Assembly: GCA_020638635.1 (NCBI GenBank) | Contig: JACKIE010000001.1 | Location: 124,001-188,000, forward strand | Direction of reading: 5' to 3' | Source of the DNA: Planctomycetota bacterium | Lineage (GTDB): Bacteria; Planctomycetota; UBA8742; UBA2392 | Length of the DNA stretch: 64,000 nucleotides | Shown here: one piece after another, positions 44,160 to 52,767 of the stretch | How the letters are laid out: each line of letters starts with the position of its first letter | Position numbering within the stretch: the stretch's first letter is position 1 | Notes under the pieces: generated by a model | Databases searched by the model: none | Told to the model about the DNA's origin: nothing | What the model saw: the letters and a program-made list of their open reading frames with translations, nothing else | Made by a program: the position numbers and the translations under genes

Positions 44160-46700
44160 TCATCCCTGCTCGTCTTTGGCTTTCTGCAGCCACTGCCTGA
44201 TGTGTTCCCGGACGGCCTCATAGTGTGGGTCGCGGTCCAGTGCCTCCTCGAACTTCCTTTCTGCATCAGCGAACTTGCCCTGCAGGAACAACAACCGGGC
44301 CTGGTAGTAGGATGTCTCGAAGGAGCGCGGATTGAGGTTCGCGAGGGTGCGCACCAGCGGCTCGGCTTTCTTCTCGTCCTTATCGTCCAGCGCCGCGCGG
44401 GCGAACAGCACCTGTTTGTGGAACTCCAGCAGGTCCTCTGACTCCGGGGAGCGCGCGTCGCGCGGAAGGTTGGAGCTGCGGTCGATACCCAGGCGCAGCG
44501 CCGCTCCTGGTTGGCTCGACAACATGCGCTGCACGGGAACGTAAACGTACTCGCCCCAGGTGTGCGGCGCAGTCGAGACCCACATCTCGCCGGTGGTGAC
44601 GTTGGTGATCACGCTGTGGGCGCAGATGCCGGCGTCGATGGCATTGCGGTTGCCCAGCCCCAGCTCTTTATCGCCGCGGCCTTTCTTGTCGCGAAGGATC
44701 TCAAGGCAAGCCTGCTTGTCGATCGTCCCCAGCTTGCGCTCGACCAGCTCGTTCAGCCGCTCGTAGCGGTAGGTGGTGGTGGCGCGCTCGACCTGCTCGC
44801 GGTTAATCGGGTCGTCCTTCAGCGGCTCGGTCAGCATGTGGTTGGTCTGCAGGATGCGCCCCGGCTGGTCGGCCTCGCGCATGGCGCAGTGACCCGGCGA
44901 CTTTTCGATCACCACCGCGCGGCCGTCTTTGCGTGTGGCGACCAGGTAGGTGTCGCTGACGAACACCTGGGTCCTTTCAATCAGCGCAAACGCTTGCTCG
45001 ATGGTCTCGCACTCCTGCAGCACACGTCGCATCAGCAGCGAAACCGGCGTGCCCATGCGCCCGAAGCCGACTTCGCTGGTGCGCGCGGCGTTCACGTGCA
45101 CGCTCAGGCCCGCGTCGTTCATGCCGGTCACAGCGCCTGCCATGCCGGCCCAGGCGACGTGAACGTAGGCGTGGCCTTGTTCGGGCCACACGTAGACCAC
45201 CGCCTTGTCCACGTCGAACACCTCGCCGGCCTCGAAGTCGAAGTTGCGGGCGACGTACAGGTCGCCGCCGGCGGTCGCGTCGCCCCAGGCAGCGAACGCC
45301 GTACAGCCCACGAAGTCGCTGGTGTTGACGAGAGGGTGGTCGATGAAGATGTGGCTGATGTCGTGGGCGGCGTGGTAGTTGAGAATGCGGTGGTAGAGCG
45401 GCGCTTCATCGGGGTGGTGGTCGATGCTGCCTTCCGCGAGGCCCAGAATTTCCAGCTGCTCGGCCTCGGTCACGTGGCGCGGCAGTTCACGGTTGTTGAT
45501 CGCCACCAGCTGCTTCACGACCCAGAACGCGGCCGGGTTGGGTACGAACTCGTCCACCTTCTCGAGCAGCAGCTTCTCCTGCTTGTCGGTAAGGTCGCGG
45601 CTCAGGAAGGCGTTGGCGTAGCCACGCTCCCACGGGTTGCCGGTAAGCCCCAGCTCGTGCAGACCGTTACGCTCGCGGCGCCAGTTGTTGCCGAACTGCT
45701 TGACCGGATGGTTCTGCATGGTTCGTTCGACAACTTCCTGCTTCGCCAGCTCGCGGCTGCCCCCGTAGCTCGGCGGCTCAGCGATGCACCAGTTCTGCAC
45801 ATAGATAGATGTCCCGACCGCCAGCGCGATCAGCAGCGCCATCCCCGCCATGCCCAGTCTCGTGACCCAGCCGTGCACGCGCGGGAACGACGGACGCTTC
45901 GCGCCGCGCATGCCCGCCAGTTCGGCCTTCATCAGGGCGTGCACGCGCTGCTTGAGCTCGGATGCTTCGCGCGGGTCGGACAGGCCCTTAGTGGGGATGG
46001 GCTCAAGCACCTTGATGACGGTGTCCGGGTGGTGCACCAGCGGGCTGCCCTTGCGCACGCAAGCGCCCGTGCCGTCGATCACTACGGGCACGATCGGCAC
46101 CTGCGCATCCATGGCCAGCACGAAGGCGCCGTTCTTGAAGCGGCGCAGGCGGCCGTCAGGGCTGCGGCTGCCTTCCGGAAAGACCAGGATGCTGACGCCG
46201 TCTTTCAGCCAGTTGAGCGCGGTGTCGAAGCCACGCGGGCGGTCGGGGTCGGACTCGTCGCCTTCGTCATCGACCTGGATGTGGCGGGCCAGCTTGTTGA
46301 GCTCGCCCATCAGCGGATACTTGAAGGGCCAACCTTTGATCATCCAACGGGCGTTCACGGGCAGCATCAACGCCATCAGGATGTCGAGGATCGACTGGTG
46401 ATTGCACACGATTACGCATGGCTGCGGGAACGCCTGCCGCCGCGCGTTGATGCGGCGCTGCTGGCCGAACGGATACAGCCGGAAGAACCAGCGGGCAATG
46501 CGGCGCTGGCCGGCATAGAAGGCGTCGCCGCGATGCTTCACGAAAAACCGGTCCGCCAGCCAGTACGGCAACTCAAGCACGAACAGAAAGAAGGCCAGTT
46601 GCGCGCCCAGCAGCCCGTAGGCGCACACCGAGCGCAGGACATTCATCACCGGGTTGGAGGGCGGCGGGTATGAGTATTCCGGATCGCTTGTGTCCGCCAT
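44160..46700 (-). CDS. fusion of 1-acyl-glycerol-3-phosphate acyltransferase (PlsC) and C45 acyltransferase/hydrolase domains with TPR tail
   Basis: 846 residues. Residues about 55-260 are a PlsC-like acyltransferase: HQSILD (HX4D), the FPEGSRSPDGRL motif and VPIVPVVIDG. Membrane segments flank it, near 22-48 and 275-300. Residues about 330-730 are a C45/NTN-hydrolase domain (acyl-CoA:6-aminopenicillanate acyltransferase family), with the autocatalytic Cys in GCTAFAAWG, an NFDFEAGEV segment and a GMNDAGLSVHVN segment. A short tail carries TPR-like repeats (about 755-840). PlsC and C45 are normally separate proteins, and I know of no well-described fusion. In aryl polyene and flexirubin clusters, acyltransferases of these types occur beside the exporter genes, which fits the neighbourhood. 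It is divergent from acpP-like 46809. Confidence 0.87.
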   Translation of the reverse strand: MADTSDPEYSYPPPSNPVMNVLRSVCAYGLLGAQLAFFLFVLELPYWLADRFFVKHRGDAFYAGQRRIARWFFRLYPFGQQRRINARRQAFPQPCVIVCNHQSILDILMALMLPVNARWMIKGWPFKYPLMGELNKLARHIQVDDEGDESDPDRPRGFDTALNWLKDGVSILVFPEGSRSPDGRLRRFKNGAFVLAMDAQVPIVPVVIDGTGACVRKGSPLVHHPDTVIKVLEPIPTKGLSDPREASELKQRVHALMKAELAGMRGAKRPSFPRVHGWVTRLGMAGMALLIALAVGTSIYVQNWCIAEPPSYGGSRELAKQEVVERTMQNHPVKQFGNNWRRERNGLHELGLTGNPWERGYANAFLSRDLTDKQEKLLLEKVDEFVPNPAAFWVVKQLVAINNRELPRHVTEAEQLEILGLAEGSIDHHPDEAPLYHRILNYHAAHDISHIFIDHPLVNTSDFVGCTAFAAWGDATAGGDLYVARNFDFEAGEVFDVDKAVVYVWPEQGHAYVHVAWAGMAGAVTGMNDAGLSVHVNAARTSEVGFGRMGTPVSLLMRRVLQECETIEQAFALIERTQVFVSDTYLVATRKDGRAVVIEKSPGHCAMREADQPGRILQTNHMLTEPLKDDPINREQVERATTTYRYERLNELVERKLGTIDKQACLEILRDKKGRGDKELGLGNRNAIDAGICAHSVITNVTTGEMWVSTAPHTWGEYVYVPVQRMLSSQPGAALRLGIDRSSNLPRDARSPESEDLLEFHKQVLFARAALDDKDEKKAEPLVRTLANLNPRSFETSYYQARLLFLQGKFADAERKFEEALDRDPHYEAVREHIRQWLQKAKDEQG

Positions 46701-46808
46701 TTCAGGCCCTTTTACCCACTTGCGCTGCGCCCCGGCAGAGGCGCAGAATAGGTATATTCACGGGGTCGCTCGAGCACCAGTTCCGCGTCAAGGCGCGGCA
46801 GTATAAAC

Positions 46809-47051
46809 ATGACGACGGACAGCATCCGCAAACAAGTAGATCAAATCGTGGCCGAAGAGTTCGAGCTGGACCCCGCACGAATCTCGCCCGCCAGCGACCT
46901 TTACGACGACCTCGGCCTGGACAGCCTGGACGCCATCGACCTGGTGGTGGCACTCGAGAAGAGCTTCGGCTTCAAGGTTGAAGAAGGCGCCGCCCGCAAG
47001 ATCCGCAGGCTCGAGCAGCTCTACCAGTTCGTCGCGGAACGCGTGGCATAG
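46809..47051 (+). CDS. acyl carrier protein (first of two)
   Basis: 80 residues, typical ACP. The phosphopantetheine serine is in GLDSLDAIDLV (about residue 40), preceded by DLYDDLG. Helix I-IV spacing is normal, with acidic surfaces. It carries growing acyl chains for the ketosynthases of this cluster. It is divergent from the PlsC-C45 gene by 108 bases. The intergenic segment has TATATT at 46753-46758 but no convincing -35 element. The end of the dehydratase gene on the opposite strand lies 28 bases downstream. Confidence 0.93.
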   Translation: MTTDSIRKQVDQIVAEEFELDPARISPASDLYDDLGLDSLDAIDLVVALEKSFGFKVEEGAARKIRRLEQLYQFVAERVA

Positions 47052-47079
47052 CCGCCCGGGCCGCCACATGGGGCGACCC

Positions 47080-47430
47080 CTACAGCACGCGCAAGGTCAA
47101 CTCAGCCACTGCCTTGTCGCCGTCACGCAGCAGCGCCTTTACCCGGCTGCGCCCTTCCTCGGCCGGCTCAACACTAACGCTCAGCTCAAGCTCGCGCCCC
47201 GGGCCCGTCGGGTTCATGAACTTGGCGCGCGTAACCTCGGCCAGCCGCACCGGCCGCCCGATCAACCGCCCCGCAAAGTGCACCGCGGCCGCCACCTGCA
47301 CCACGGCCGGCAGCACCGGCCCTTCAGGAAAGTGCCCCTTGAAGAACTCTTCCGCGCCGGAGAAGCGCAGGCGCGCCGTGCCGGCTTCGAATGAAAGCGT
47401 GGCGGCGTTGAGGTCAGCGGCCAGGTTCAT
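47080..47430 (-). CDS. hotdog-fold 3-hydroxyacyl-ACP dehydratase (FabZ/ApeI-like)
   Basis: 116 residues, shorter than FabZ (about 150), as in the small dehydratases of aryl polyene clusters. The catalytic-type segment FKGHFPEGPVLPAVVQ is the FabZ HFPxxPxxPGV motif with the active-site His. The start ATG 47430 overlaps the stop of the upstream lipoprotein gene by four bases (ATGA), and the CCTCC complement gives GGAGG upstream. The C-terminal half (KFMNPTGPGRELELSVSV) continues the hotdog strands. It is the last gene of the minus-strand operon. Confidence 0.85.
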   Translation of the reverse strand: MNLAADLNAATLSFEAGTARLRFSGAEEFFKGHFPEGPVLPAVVQVAAAVHFAGRLIGRPVRLAEVTRAKFMNPTGPGRELELSVSVEPAEEGRSRVKALLRDGDKAVAELTLRVL

Positions 47431-48188
47431 CCGCCCTCCTTGGCCTGGAAGGTCTTGTCGGGCCAGGGCCGATCGCGCACCGTGAACTCGGAGATCGCGA
47501 TGGTCAACTTGTATGGCGGGCCCTTGGATTGCACGCCGCGCTCGCGCAGCACGATCACGGATGGCAGCAACGCACCGTCGAAGTCCTTCCACTCGTACTG
47601 GTCAACGCGGTACAGGCTGCGGTCGCTCTGCCGGAAGTCGTACCAGTCAACGCTCGGCGGATCGCCGGCCAGGCGCAGTTGCAGCTCGCCGTGTTTGCCC
47701 AGGATGTTCGCGCGCGCGCCGCTTTCGCCTTCGCGCACTTCGGCCTGGTTGAAGGCAAGGCCGCCGGCGCTAAGCGTGGTGCGGCTTTCGGCAAACTCGG
47801 CGTCCAGCAGGAACACGCGCTCGATGTCGCGCGCGATGTTCTCGAGCACCGCCTGGTCGAACTCCTCCGCCGCGAAGATGCGAATGAGCCTGCCGTCTGC
47901 AAACGCGATGTCGAACAGTTTTAAACCCTGCTCGGACATGCCCTGCAGGCGGAATCGGCCGGGGCGCTGCACGATCAGGTAGCCCATCAGCGTGCGGGTG
48001 GTGACGCGGAAGTCCAGCGTCACGGTCTGCACGCACTTGAACTGCTCCGGCCAGCGGGCGTTGAAGGCGTCCGCCACGGCCGCCGCGTCCAGGCCCGGCG
48101 TGGGCGCAGGCTCCAGCCGCTTGTAGGGGTCCGTCTCGGCGCACGCGGCCAGCAGCAACGCCAACATGATGATCGCGCTAACTCTCAT
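47427..48188 (-). CDS. outer-membrane lipoprotein, LolA/DUF3261-like
   Basis: 253 residues. The lipoprotein signal is MRVSAIIMLALLLAACAE with lipobox LAAC. The mature part has a beta-rich fold (KCVQTVTLDFRVTTRTLMGYLIVQRPGRFRLQGMSEQGLKLFDIAF), in the LolA/DUF3261 style seen in aryl polyene clusters for the periplasmic carrier of the finished lipid. It overlaps the downstream dehydratase gene (ATGA) and the upstream MMPL gene by 11 bases. The export pairing with the MMPL pump supports a transport role. The precise family (LolA or DUF3261) is not settled. Confidence 0.78.
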   Translation of the reverse strand: MRVSAIIMLALLLAACAETDPYKRLEPAPTPGLDAAAVADAFNARWPEQFKCVQTVTLDFRVTTRTLMGYLIVQRPGRFRLQGMSEQGLKLFDIAFADGRLIRIFAAEEFDQAVLENIARDIERVFLLDAEFAESRTTLSAGGLAFNQAEVREGESGARANILGKHGELQLRLAGDPPSVDWYDFRQSDRSLYRVDQYEWKDFDGALLPSVIVLRERGVQSKGPPYKLTIAISEFTVRDRPWPDKTFQAKEGG

Positions 48189-50646
48189 GCCTGCCTCGAA
48201 TCTCCAGCAGCGTCGGCACCACGGCCAGGGTCAACACCAGCGCGCTGGTCACGCCCAGCGCCGTGGTCACGCCCACACTGAACAGCGCCGGGTGCTGCGC
48301 CAGCGCCAGTGAGCCGAAACCGAACAGCGTGGTCAAGGCCGCAACCAGCACGCCCGCGCCCGCGTGTTTCAGGCGTTCGTCAGCGTGCTCGCGCGAATCC
48401 GAGCCCCGGTAGGTCTGCACGAAGAAGATGCCGTAATCGATGCCCAGCCCCGCGATGAACACCGTGACCAGCGTGTTGATGATGTTGAACGGGATGCCGA
48501 GCAGCGCCATCAGGCCCAGCGTCCAGGCCATGCCGCCGGCCACGGGCACCAGCGCGATCGCAACTTCGCGCGGGTTGCGGAAGGTCAGCCACAGCACCAC
48601 CAGCACCAGCAGCAGGCTGATCCCGCCCACGTACAGCAGGTCGTGCTGGATGAACTGGACCATACGGCCGACAAACGCCGCCTTGTTCAGCACCACCGCC
48701 GCGGGCTGGCGCGCCTTCAGCTCGCCCATTCTTGACGCGTCAAGTTGCGCGGTGGTGCCGATGTACCAGCGCCCGTCCTGCTCACTGATGAAGTTTCCCA
48801 GCAGCAGCCACACCGGGCGCTCTTTCAGCTTCGCGGCATCCAGCGGCTGCGGCTCCTGGGTCAGCTTCAACTTGTCGAAGAACGCCTGCAGCCTGCTTTC
48901 CTTCATCTTTAACAGCTGGCCCGGCTGGTTGGGGTGCGGCACGCCGGTCTCGGTCACCAGTTTGCGTACCTGCTCGATGCGTTGTTCGCTCCAGAAGCGG
49001 CGCCAGCGTGCCACGTTGTCCTGCTGCGTCTGCAGCGCGGGCAGCACCCAGGCGGCGCTCTCGTACTTCGCCCCCATGGCGTGCAGGTCGTGGGCCGCCA
49101 GGTCGTTCTGGCGCAGGGCCTGCTCGAGATCAACGCCCCCCACTACCACCAGGGTACGGCTCAGGGTCTCCTGGCCGAAGGTCTGCGCCACCAGGGTTTC
49201 CGAGGCCCGCGTCTGCTCGCTCTTGCCGTCCAGGTTCAGCACGTCGCCGTCGAAACCCACCGATGGCACGAACGCCGCCAGCACCAGCGTGATCGCACCG
49301 ATCACGCCAAGCAGCGGCCAACGCAGCCGCCGCCGCCCGCGCTGCAACGCACCCACCGCCCCCGAGATCGCCAGCGCGGCTCGCGGCTTCGGCCCCATGC
49401 GCCGCAACAGTTGCGGGCCGGCCGTGAACGCGAACGCCAGCGAGCCCGCGATGCCCGCCACCGCCATCTCCGCAAGCTGGTGCAGGCCGTCGAACTCGGA
49501 AAAGCGCAGCATCGCCACGGCCGCGACAGTGGTCAGCATCGCCACAAAACCCGGGCGGCCTACGTGTCGGATCGCCAGCCGCGCGCGCTCTTCGCGTTCG
49601 CCATCGAGGCTGCCGTAGGTGGTGACGAGGTGGATGCCGTAATCGACCGCGATGCCCAGCAGCACCGCGGCGAAGCCGGCCGTGATGGCCGACAGCTCGC
49701 CATGCACCAGGCCCTGCGAGCCCAGCGCCATGGCGAAGCCGAAGCCCACGCTGAGCAGCGTGACCAGGATCGGCGTCAGTGCCCGGAACGCGAGCAGGAA
49801 CAACAACAGGATCGCGATCACCGAGGTCGCAATGGTCAAGTGCATGTCCGTGCGCAGAACCTCGGCGTTGTCCACGCTGCTGCGGTGCGCGCCGATCACG
49901 TGTGGCGTGACGCCTTCCGGCAGCTGCGCCAGCGCGTCGTCCAGCGCGTGCATCAGCGCGCGGCCTTTGCCGGTGTTGCTGGATGGAAAGTCGGCTTCCA
50001 CCAATAGGATCGCCAGCCGGCCGTCGGCGCTGAGGATGCGGCCTTGCGCGTCGGACTTGCCGGCGAAGCCGCTGTTCAGCTTCTCGAAGCGGCGCAGGGT
50101 CAGCTCGTCAAACCCGAACGGATCGGCCGGGAAGGTCTTGACGATCTTGATTCCCTCGGCGCCGGCCTGGCCGTCCACGTAGGCCTGCAGCGCCTTGCGG
50201 TACCAGTCAGCGTTGAGCCGCGCCTCGACCTGCGCTTGCATGGCCTCGTCGAACAGCAGCGGCGTTTTGCCCGGGTCGCCGGGCTTGCTCATGTACAACT
50301 CGGCGATGTCCTGCTGCGCGGCCTGGTCGATGCGCGAGACAACCTCGCGGATGCCCTCCAGTTTGCGCAGCGCGGCGTCGGCCTGGTCCACGGCTGCAGC
50401 CAGCTTCGCGGGCTCGTCACTTTCGAGCGCGACAACGATGCGCTCAAGCCCGCGATAACGCTTGATCGCGAGCTGCGCCTCGGACACCAGCGGCTCGTCG
50501 CGCGGCAGCAGGGCGAACACGTCTTCCTCGAAGTCGATGCGCAGGGCGCCGACCACGGCCGCGGCCAGCAGCAGAACAACGACGATCGGCAGCGCCAGCG
50601 GTCGCCGGTTCAGGAAGTCGAACAGTTGCTCAAAGGGTCCGCGCAT
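48178..50646 (-). CDS. MMPL/RND-family exporter
   Basis: 822 residues with about 12 membrane helices. RND-type architecture: a first helix near residue 20, a large periplasmic domain, five helices (about 265-400), a second periplasmic domain and helices at about 660-800. MMPL-like segments include SVDNAEVLRTDMHLTIATSVIAILLLFLLAFRAL, a SAITAGFAAVLLGIAVDYGIHL segment and, in the second half, FIAGLGIDYGIFFVQTYRG, with the conserved Asp-Tyr pair in both halves. MMPL proteins export lipids, and one such protein is a core part of aryl polyene and flexirubin clusters. It is joined to the lipoprotein gene by an 11-base overlap. Confidence 0.92.
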   Translation of the reverse strand: MRGPFEQLFDFLNRRPLALPIVVVLLLAAAVVGALRIDFEEDVFALLPRDEPLVSEAQLAIKRYRGLERIVVALESDEPAKLAAAVDQADAALRKLEGIREVVSRIDQAAQQDIAELYMSKPGDPGKTPLLFDEAMQAQVEARLNADWYRKALQAYVDGQAGAEGIKIVKTFPADPFGFDELTLRRFEKLNSGFAGKSDAQGRILSADGRLAILLVEADFPSSNTGKGRALMHALDDALAQLPEGVTPHVIGAHRSSVDNAEVLRTDMHLTIATSVIAILLLFLLAFRALTPILVTLLSVGFGFAMALGSQGLVHGELSAITAGFAAVLLGIAVDYGIHLVTTYGSLDGEREERARLAIRHVGRPGFVAMLTTVAAVAMLRFSEFDGLHQLAEMAVAGIAGSLAFAFTAGPQLLRRMGPKPRAALAISGAVGALQRGRRRLRWPLLGVIGAITLVLAAFVPSVGFDGDVLNLDGKSEQTRASETLVAQTFGQETLSRTLVVVGGVDLEQALRQNDLAAHDLHAMGAKYESAAWVLPALQTQQDNVARWRRFWSEQRIEQVRKLVTETGVPHPNQPGQLLKMKESRLQAFFDKLKLTQEPQPLDAAKLKERPVWLLLGNFISEQDGRWYIGTTAQLDASRMGELKARQPAAVVLNKAAFVGRMVQFIQHDLLYVGGISLLLVLVVLWLTFRNPREVAIALVPVAGGMAWTLGLMALLGIPFNIINTLVTVFIAGLGIDYGIFFVQTYRGSDSREHADERLKHAGAGVLVAALTTLFGFGSLALAQHPALFSVGVTTALGVTSALVLTLAVVPTLLEIRGRHES

Positions 50647-50707
50647 GACGGGAGGATTGTGAAGGCAAGGCGCGCCAAGCGCCAGCCATCACGCGCGAAA
50701 GGTTGAA

Positions 50708-50854
50708 TCAGGAAGCCTTGCGCCGCTTGCGCTTGGGCTTGGCGGCCTCGGTGTCCGAGTTGTACTCCTTCCAGCGCGGCGTAGTCTTGCGAGTTGCCGG
50801 CTTTCCACTGGAAGGGTAGCGCGTGACGGATCCCTTGATCGACTTGATCTTCAC
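50708..50854 (-). CDS. 48-residue basic protein, coupled small gene
   Basis: 48 codons from GTG 50854 to TGA 50708-50710. The GTGA overlaps the stop of the upstream 119-residue gene, and GGAGG lies seven bases before the GTG, so translation is well supported. The protein is very basic, with a Lys/Arg-rich end (AAKPKRKRRKAS) and an Arg-Tyr-Pro-Ser-rich middle. It has no homology I recognise and is too short for a domain search by eye. It lies between the unknown 119-residue gene and the MMPL exporter gene, so a role in the cluster is possible but unproven. Confidence 0.72.
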   Translation of the reverse strand: MKIKSIKGSVTRYPSSGKPATRKTTPRWKEYNSDTEAAKPKRKRRKAS

Positions 50855-51210
50855 GGCAAAGCCTCCGGATCGCCAAAGTCTATCACAGTTGACGCGACGG
50901 GAACACCATCGAGCACAACCTCAATGCGGTAGGTCTTGGCTTCCGCCTGCAGCAAGCTGAAATTGTAAGTGCTCTCCACAAACCGGCCGGCACCGAGCTC
51001 CATCTCGACTTCCGTATCTACCACGACGTTTGAACCACGCCAGATCCGCAGGAACCAATCGAACTCCTGCGTTTCGTCGGGCCGGTGGAATTCAACATAG
51101 ATACCCAGTTGCTCTGGAGGTGATCTCCAGGCGCGGCGGACTCGCCATAGCGAGTGGGGCCTCCTCGCCCCGACTTTTTCACAGGTAACCAGCCGGCTTA
51201 CGGTGATCAT
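50851..51210 (-). CDS. hypothetical protein of the polyene-type cluster
   Basis: 119 residues, unknown. No signal peptide. Residues about 40-115 have a beta-strand alternation (GIYVEFHRPDETQEFDWFLRIWRG; YNFSLLQAEAKTYRIEVVLDGVPVASTVIDFG), suggesting an immunoglobulin-like or small beta-sandwich domain. The N-terminal 30 residues are Arg-rich and not conserved-looking. Its start overlaps the stop of the FAD oxidoreductase gene (ATGA) and its stop overlaps the small 48-codon gene (GTGA), so it is translated inside the operon. Confidence 0.65.
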   Translation of the reverse strand: MITVSRLVTCEKVGARRPHSLWRVRRAWRSPPEQLGIYVEFHRPDETQEFDWFLRIWRGSNVVVDTEVEMELGAGRFVESTYNFSLLQAEAKTYRIEVVLDGVPVASTVIDFGDPEALP

Positions 51211-52730
51211 GCGCCTTCCTCTTTAACAGGCGGTTCTGTGGCGGCTTTCACTTCGCGGATCAGCTGCTCGGTGCCGAGCATGCTGCCCGCCACGCCGAAA
51301 CCGGTTACGCAGGCGCCCAGGATGCCAGGCGTGCCGGTGCCCGCGCCTGTGACGTACAGGCCGCGATAGCGCGTGCGGCGGCGCACACCGAAACGGCCCT
51401 GCGCGCTGAGGCTGGGCTGCACGCCGTAGATGCCGCCGCGCGGGTAGCCCGCGTAGTCGCGAAGGGTCAACGGTGTTGACGCGTCAACAACGTGCAGCCG
51501 GCCCTTCAACTGCGGCAAGCGCTGCTCGATCATCGCAACGATGTTGCCGGCCAGCTTGTCCTTCAGCGCTTGGTATGCCGCATCCCGCTTGAGCGTGCGG
51601 CTGTGCTGCCAGGGCTCGAACCACTCCCAGCGCGCGCTGCCCATGGCGCTGAACAGCTGATGGCCGCCGCCCGTCGGCGGCAGATTCAGGATCGCGTCGG
51701 CTGGGCCGTCCATCACCGGCTGATAGAAGCAGTCCGGGTCGTCGCTGCGCAGCAGGTAATGGTTTCGGCCGCTTACGCCGCTCAGATCGGCCTGCGGATT
51801 GACCGTGCCGTAGACCACAAAGGCGCCCACGCACTCCGGCGCCTCGGCCATGCGCTCGCGCAGGGCCTTACGGTAGGCATTTTCGGGCAGCAGCTTCACG
51901 GCCACCCGCGGGTGCACGGCCAGGATCACTTCGTCCGCGCGCAGCACTTCGCCGCTTTCCAACTCAACGCCGGCCGCCTGCTCGCCCTCAACCAGCACGC
52001 GTTTGGCCGGCGCGCGCAGGCGCAGCTCGCCGCCCAGCTCGCGCAAGCGCTTGACCAGCGGGCGGGTGATCGCGTCGCCGCCGCCCATGATGTAGTGCGG
52101 GCCCTCCACGGCGCTGCCCACCACGGCCGCGTGGATGGCCAGAGGTACGTCGGCCGCGGGCACGGCATAGAGAGACGACTGCGCGCAGAGCAGAGCGCGC
52201 AGGCGGGGGCTGACACCCAGGCGCTGAAGAAACTTCTCCAGGCTGGTCTCGTACAGATCGCGGTCGTAAGCGCCCTCGGCGTCGGGGTTCAGGGAGTGCC
52301 AGTTCAGCGCGGCCTCCACGGCGCGCATGCGGGCCACGTAGGCGTCGATGGCGGCCTCTTCCCCCGGGCAGGCCTGCTTCAGCGCATCGGCCAGCTTGTC
52401 CCAGCCGACCGGCACGCAGAATTCGCCGGAAGGCAGGCTGATTCGGTCGAAGCAGTCAGGGTCCAGCGGCTGGGTTGACACGTCGAGACCCATGTAACGC
52501 AGCAGCCGCCACATGACCTGCCCCGGGTACAGCGAGCCCACGTAGTGCACGCCGGTGTCGAAGCGGCACGCGCCGAAGGGCCCCCGGCGCTGGAACATCT
52601 GCATGCAGCCGCCCGCCACGTTGTGAGCCTCCAGCACCAGCGGCCTGCGCCCGTGCATGGCAAGCACCACGGCGGCGCTCAGGCCGCTGATGCCGGAACC
52701 GACAATGATGGTCGAGTAACTCACGCGCAC
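51207..52730 (-). CDS. FAD-dependent oxidoreductase, CrtI/RetSat-like
   Basis: 507 residues. An N-terminal FAD/NAD-binding Rossmann motif, IIVGSGISGLSAAVVLAMHGRRPLVLEA, is followed by the phytoene-desaturase/retinol-saturase sequence GGCMQMFQRRGPFGACRFDTGVHYVGSL. The C-terminal FAD site reads GLYVTGAGTGTPGILGACVTG. Members desaturate or saturate conjugated chains. In flexirubin and some polyene clusters such an enzyme occurs beside the ketosynthases, so it may set the double-bond pattern of the product. It is in an operon with FabG and a ketosynthase upstream, and its stop overlaps the start of the 119-residue gene. Confidence 0.88.
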   Translation of the reverse strand: MRVSYSTIIVGSGISGLSAAVVLAMHGRRPLVLEAHNVAGGCMQMFQRRGPFGACRFDTGVHYVGSLYPGQVMWRLLRYMGLDVSTQPLDPDCFDRISLPSGEFCVPVGWDKLADALKQACPGEEAAIDAYVARMRAVEAALNWHSLNPDAEGAYDRDLYETSLEKFLQRLGVSPRLRALLCAQSSLYAVPAADVPLAIHAAVVGSAVEGPHYIMGGGDAITRPLVKRLRELGGELRLRAPAKRVLVEGEQAAGVELESGEVLRADEVILAVHPRVAVKLLPENAYRKALRERMAEAPECVGAFVVYGTVNPQADLSGVSGRNHYLLRSDDPDCFYQPVMDGPADAILNLPPTGGGHQLFSAMGSARWEWFEPWQHSRTLKRDAAYQALKDKLAGNIVAMIEQRLPQLKGRLHVVDASTPLTLRDYAGYPRGGIYGVQPSLSAQGRFGVRRRTRYRGLYVTGAGTGTPGILGACVTGFGVAGSMLGTEQLIREVKAATEPPVKEEGA

Positions 52731-52767
52731 ATCAGAAGGAACAAGAGCCGCAAGCGCAAGCGCGCGG

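Noticed and set aside
50610..50876. 88-codon minus-strand frame between MMPL and the small genes
   Set aside because: Out of phase with the coupled 48-codon gene, which has a ribosome site and GTGA overlap.
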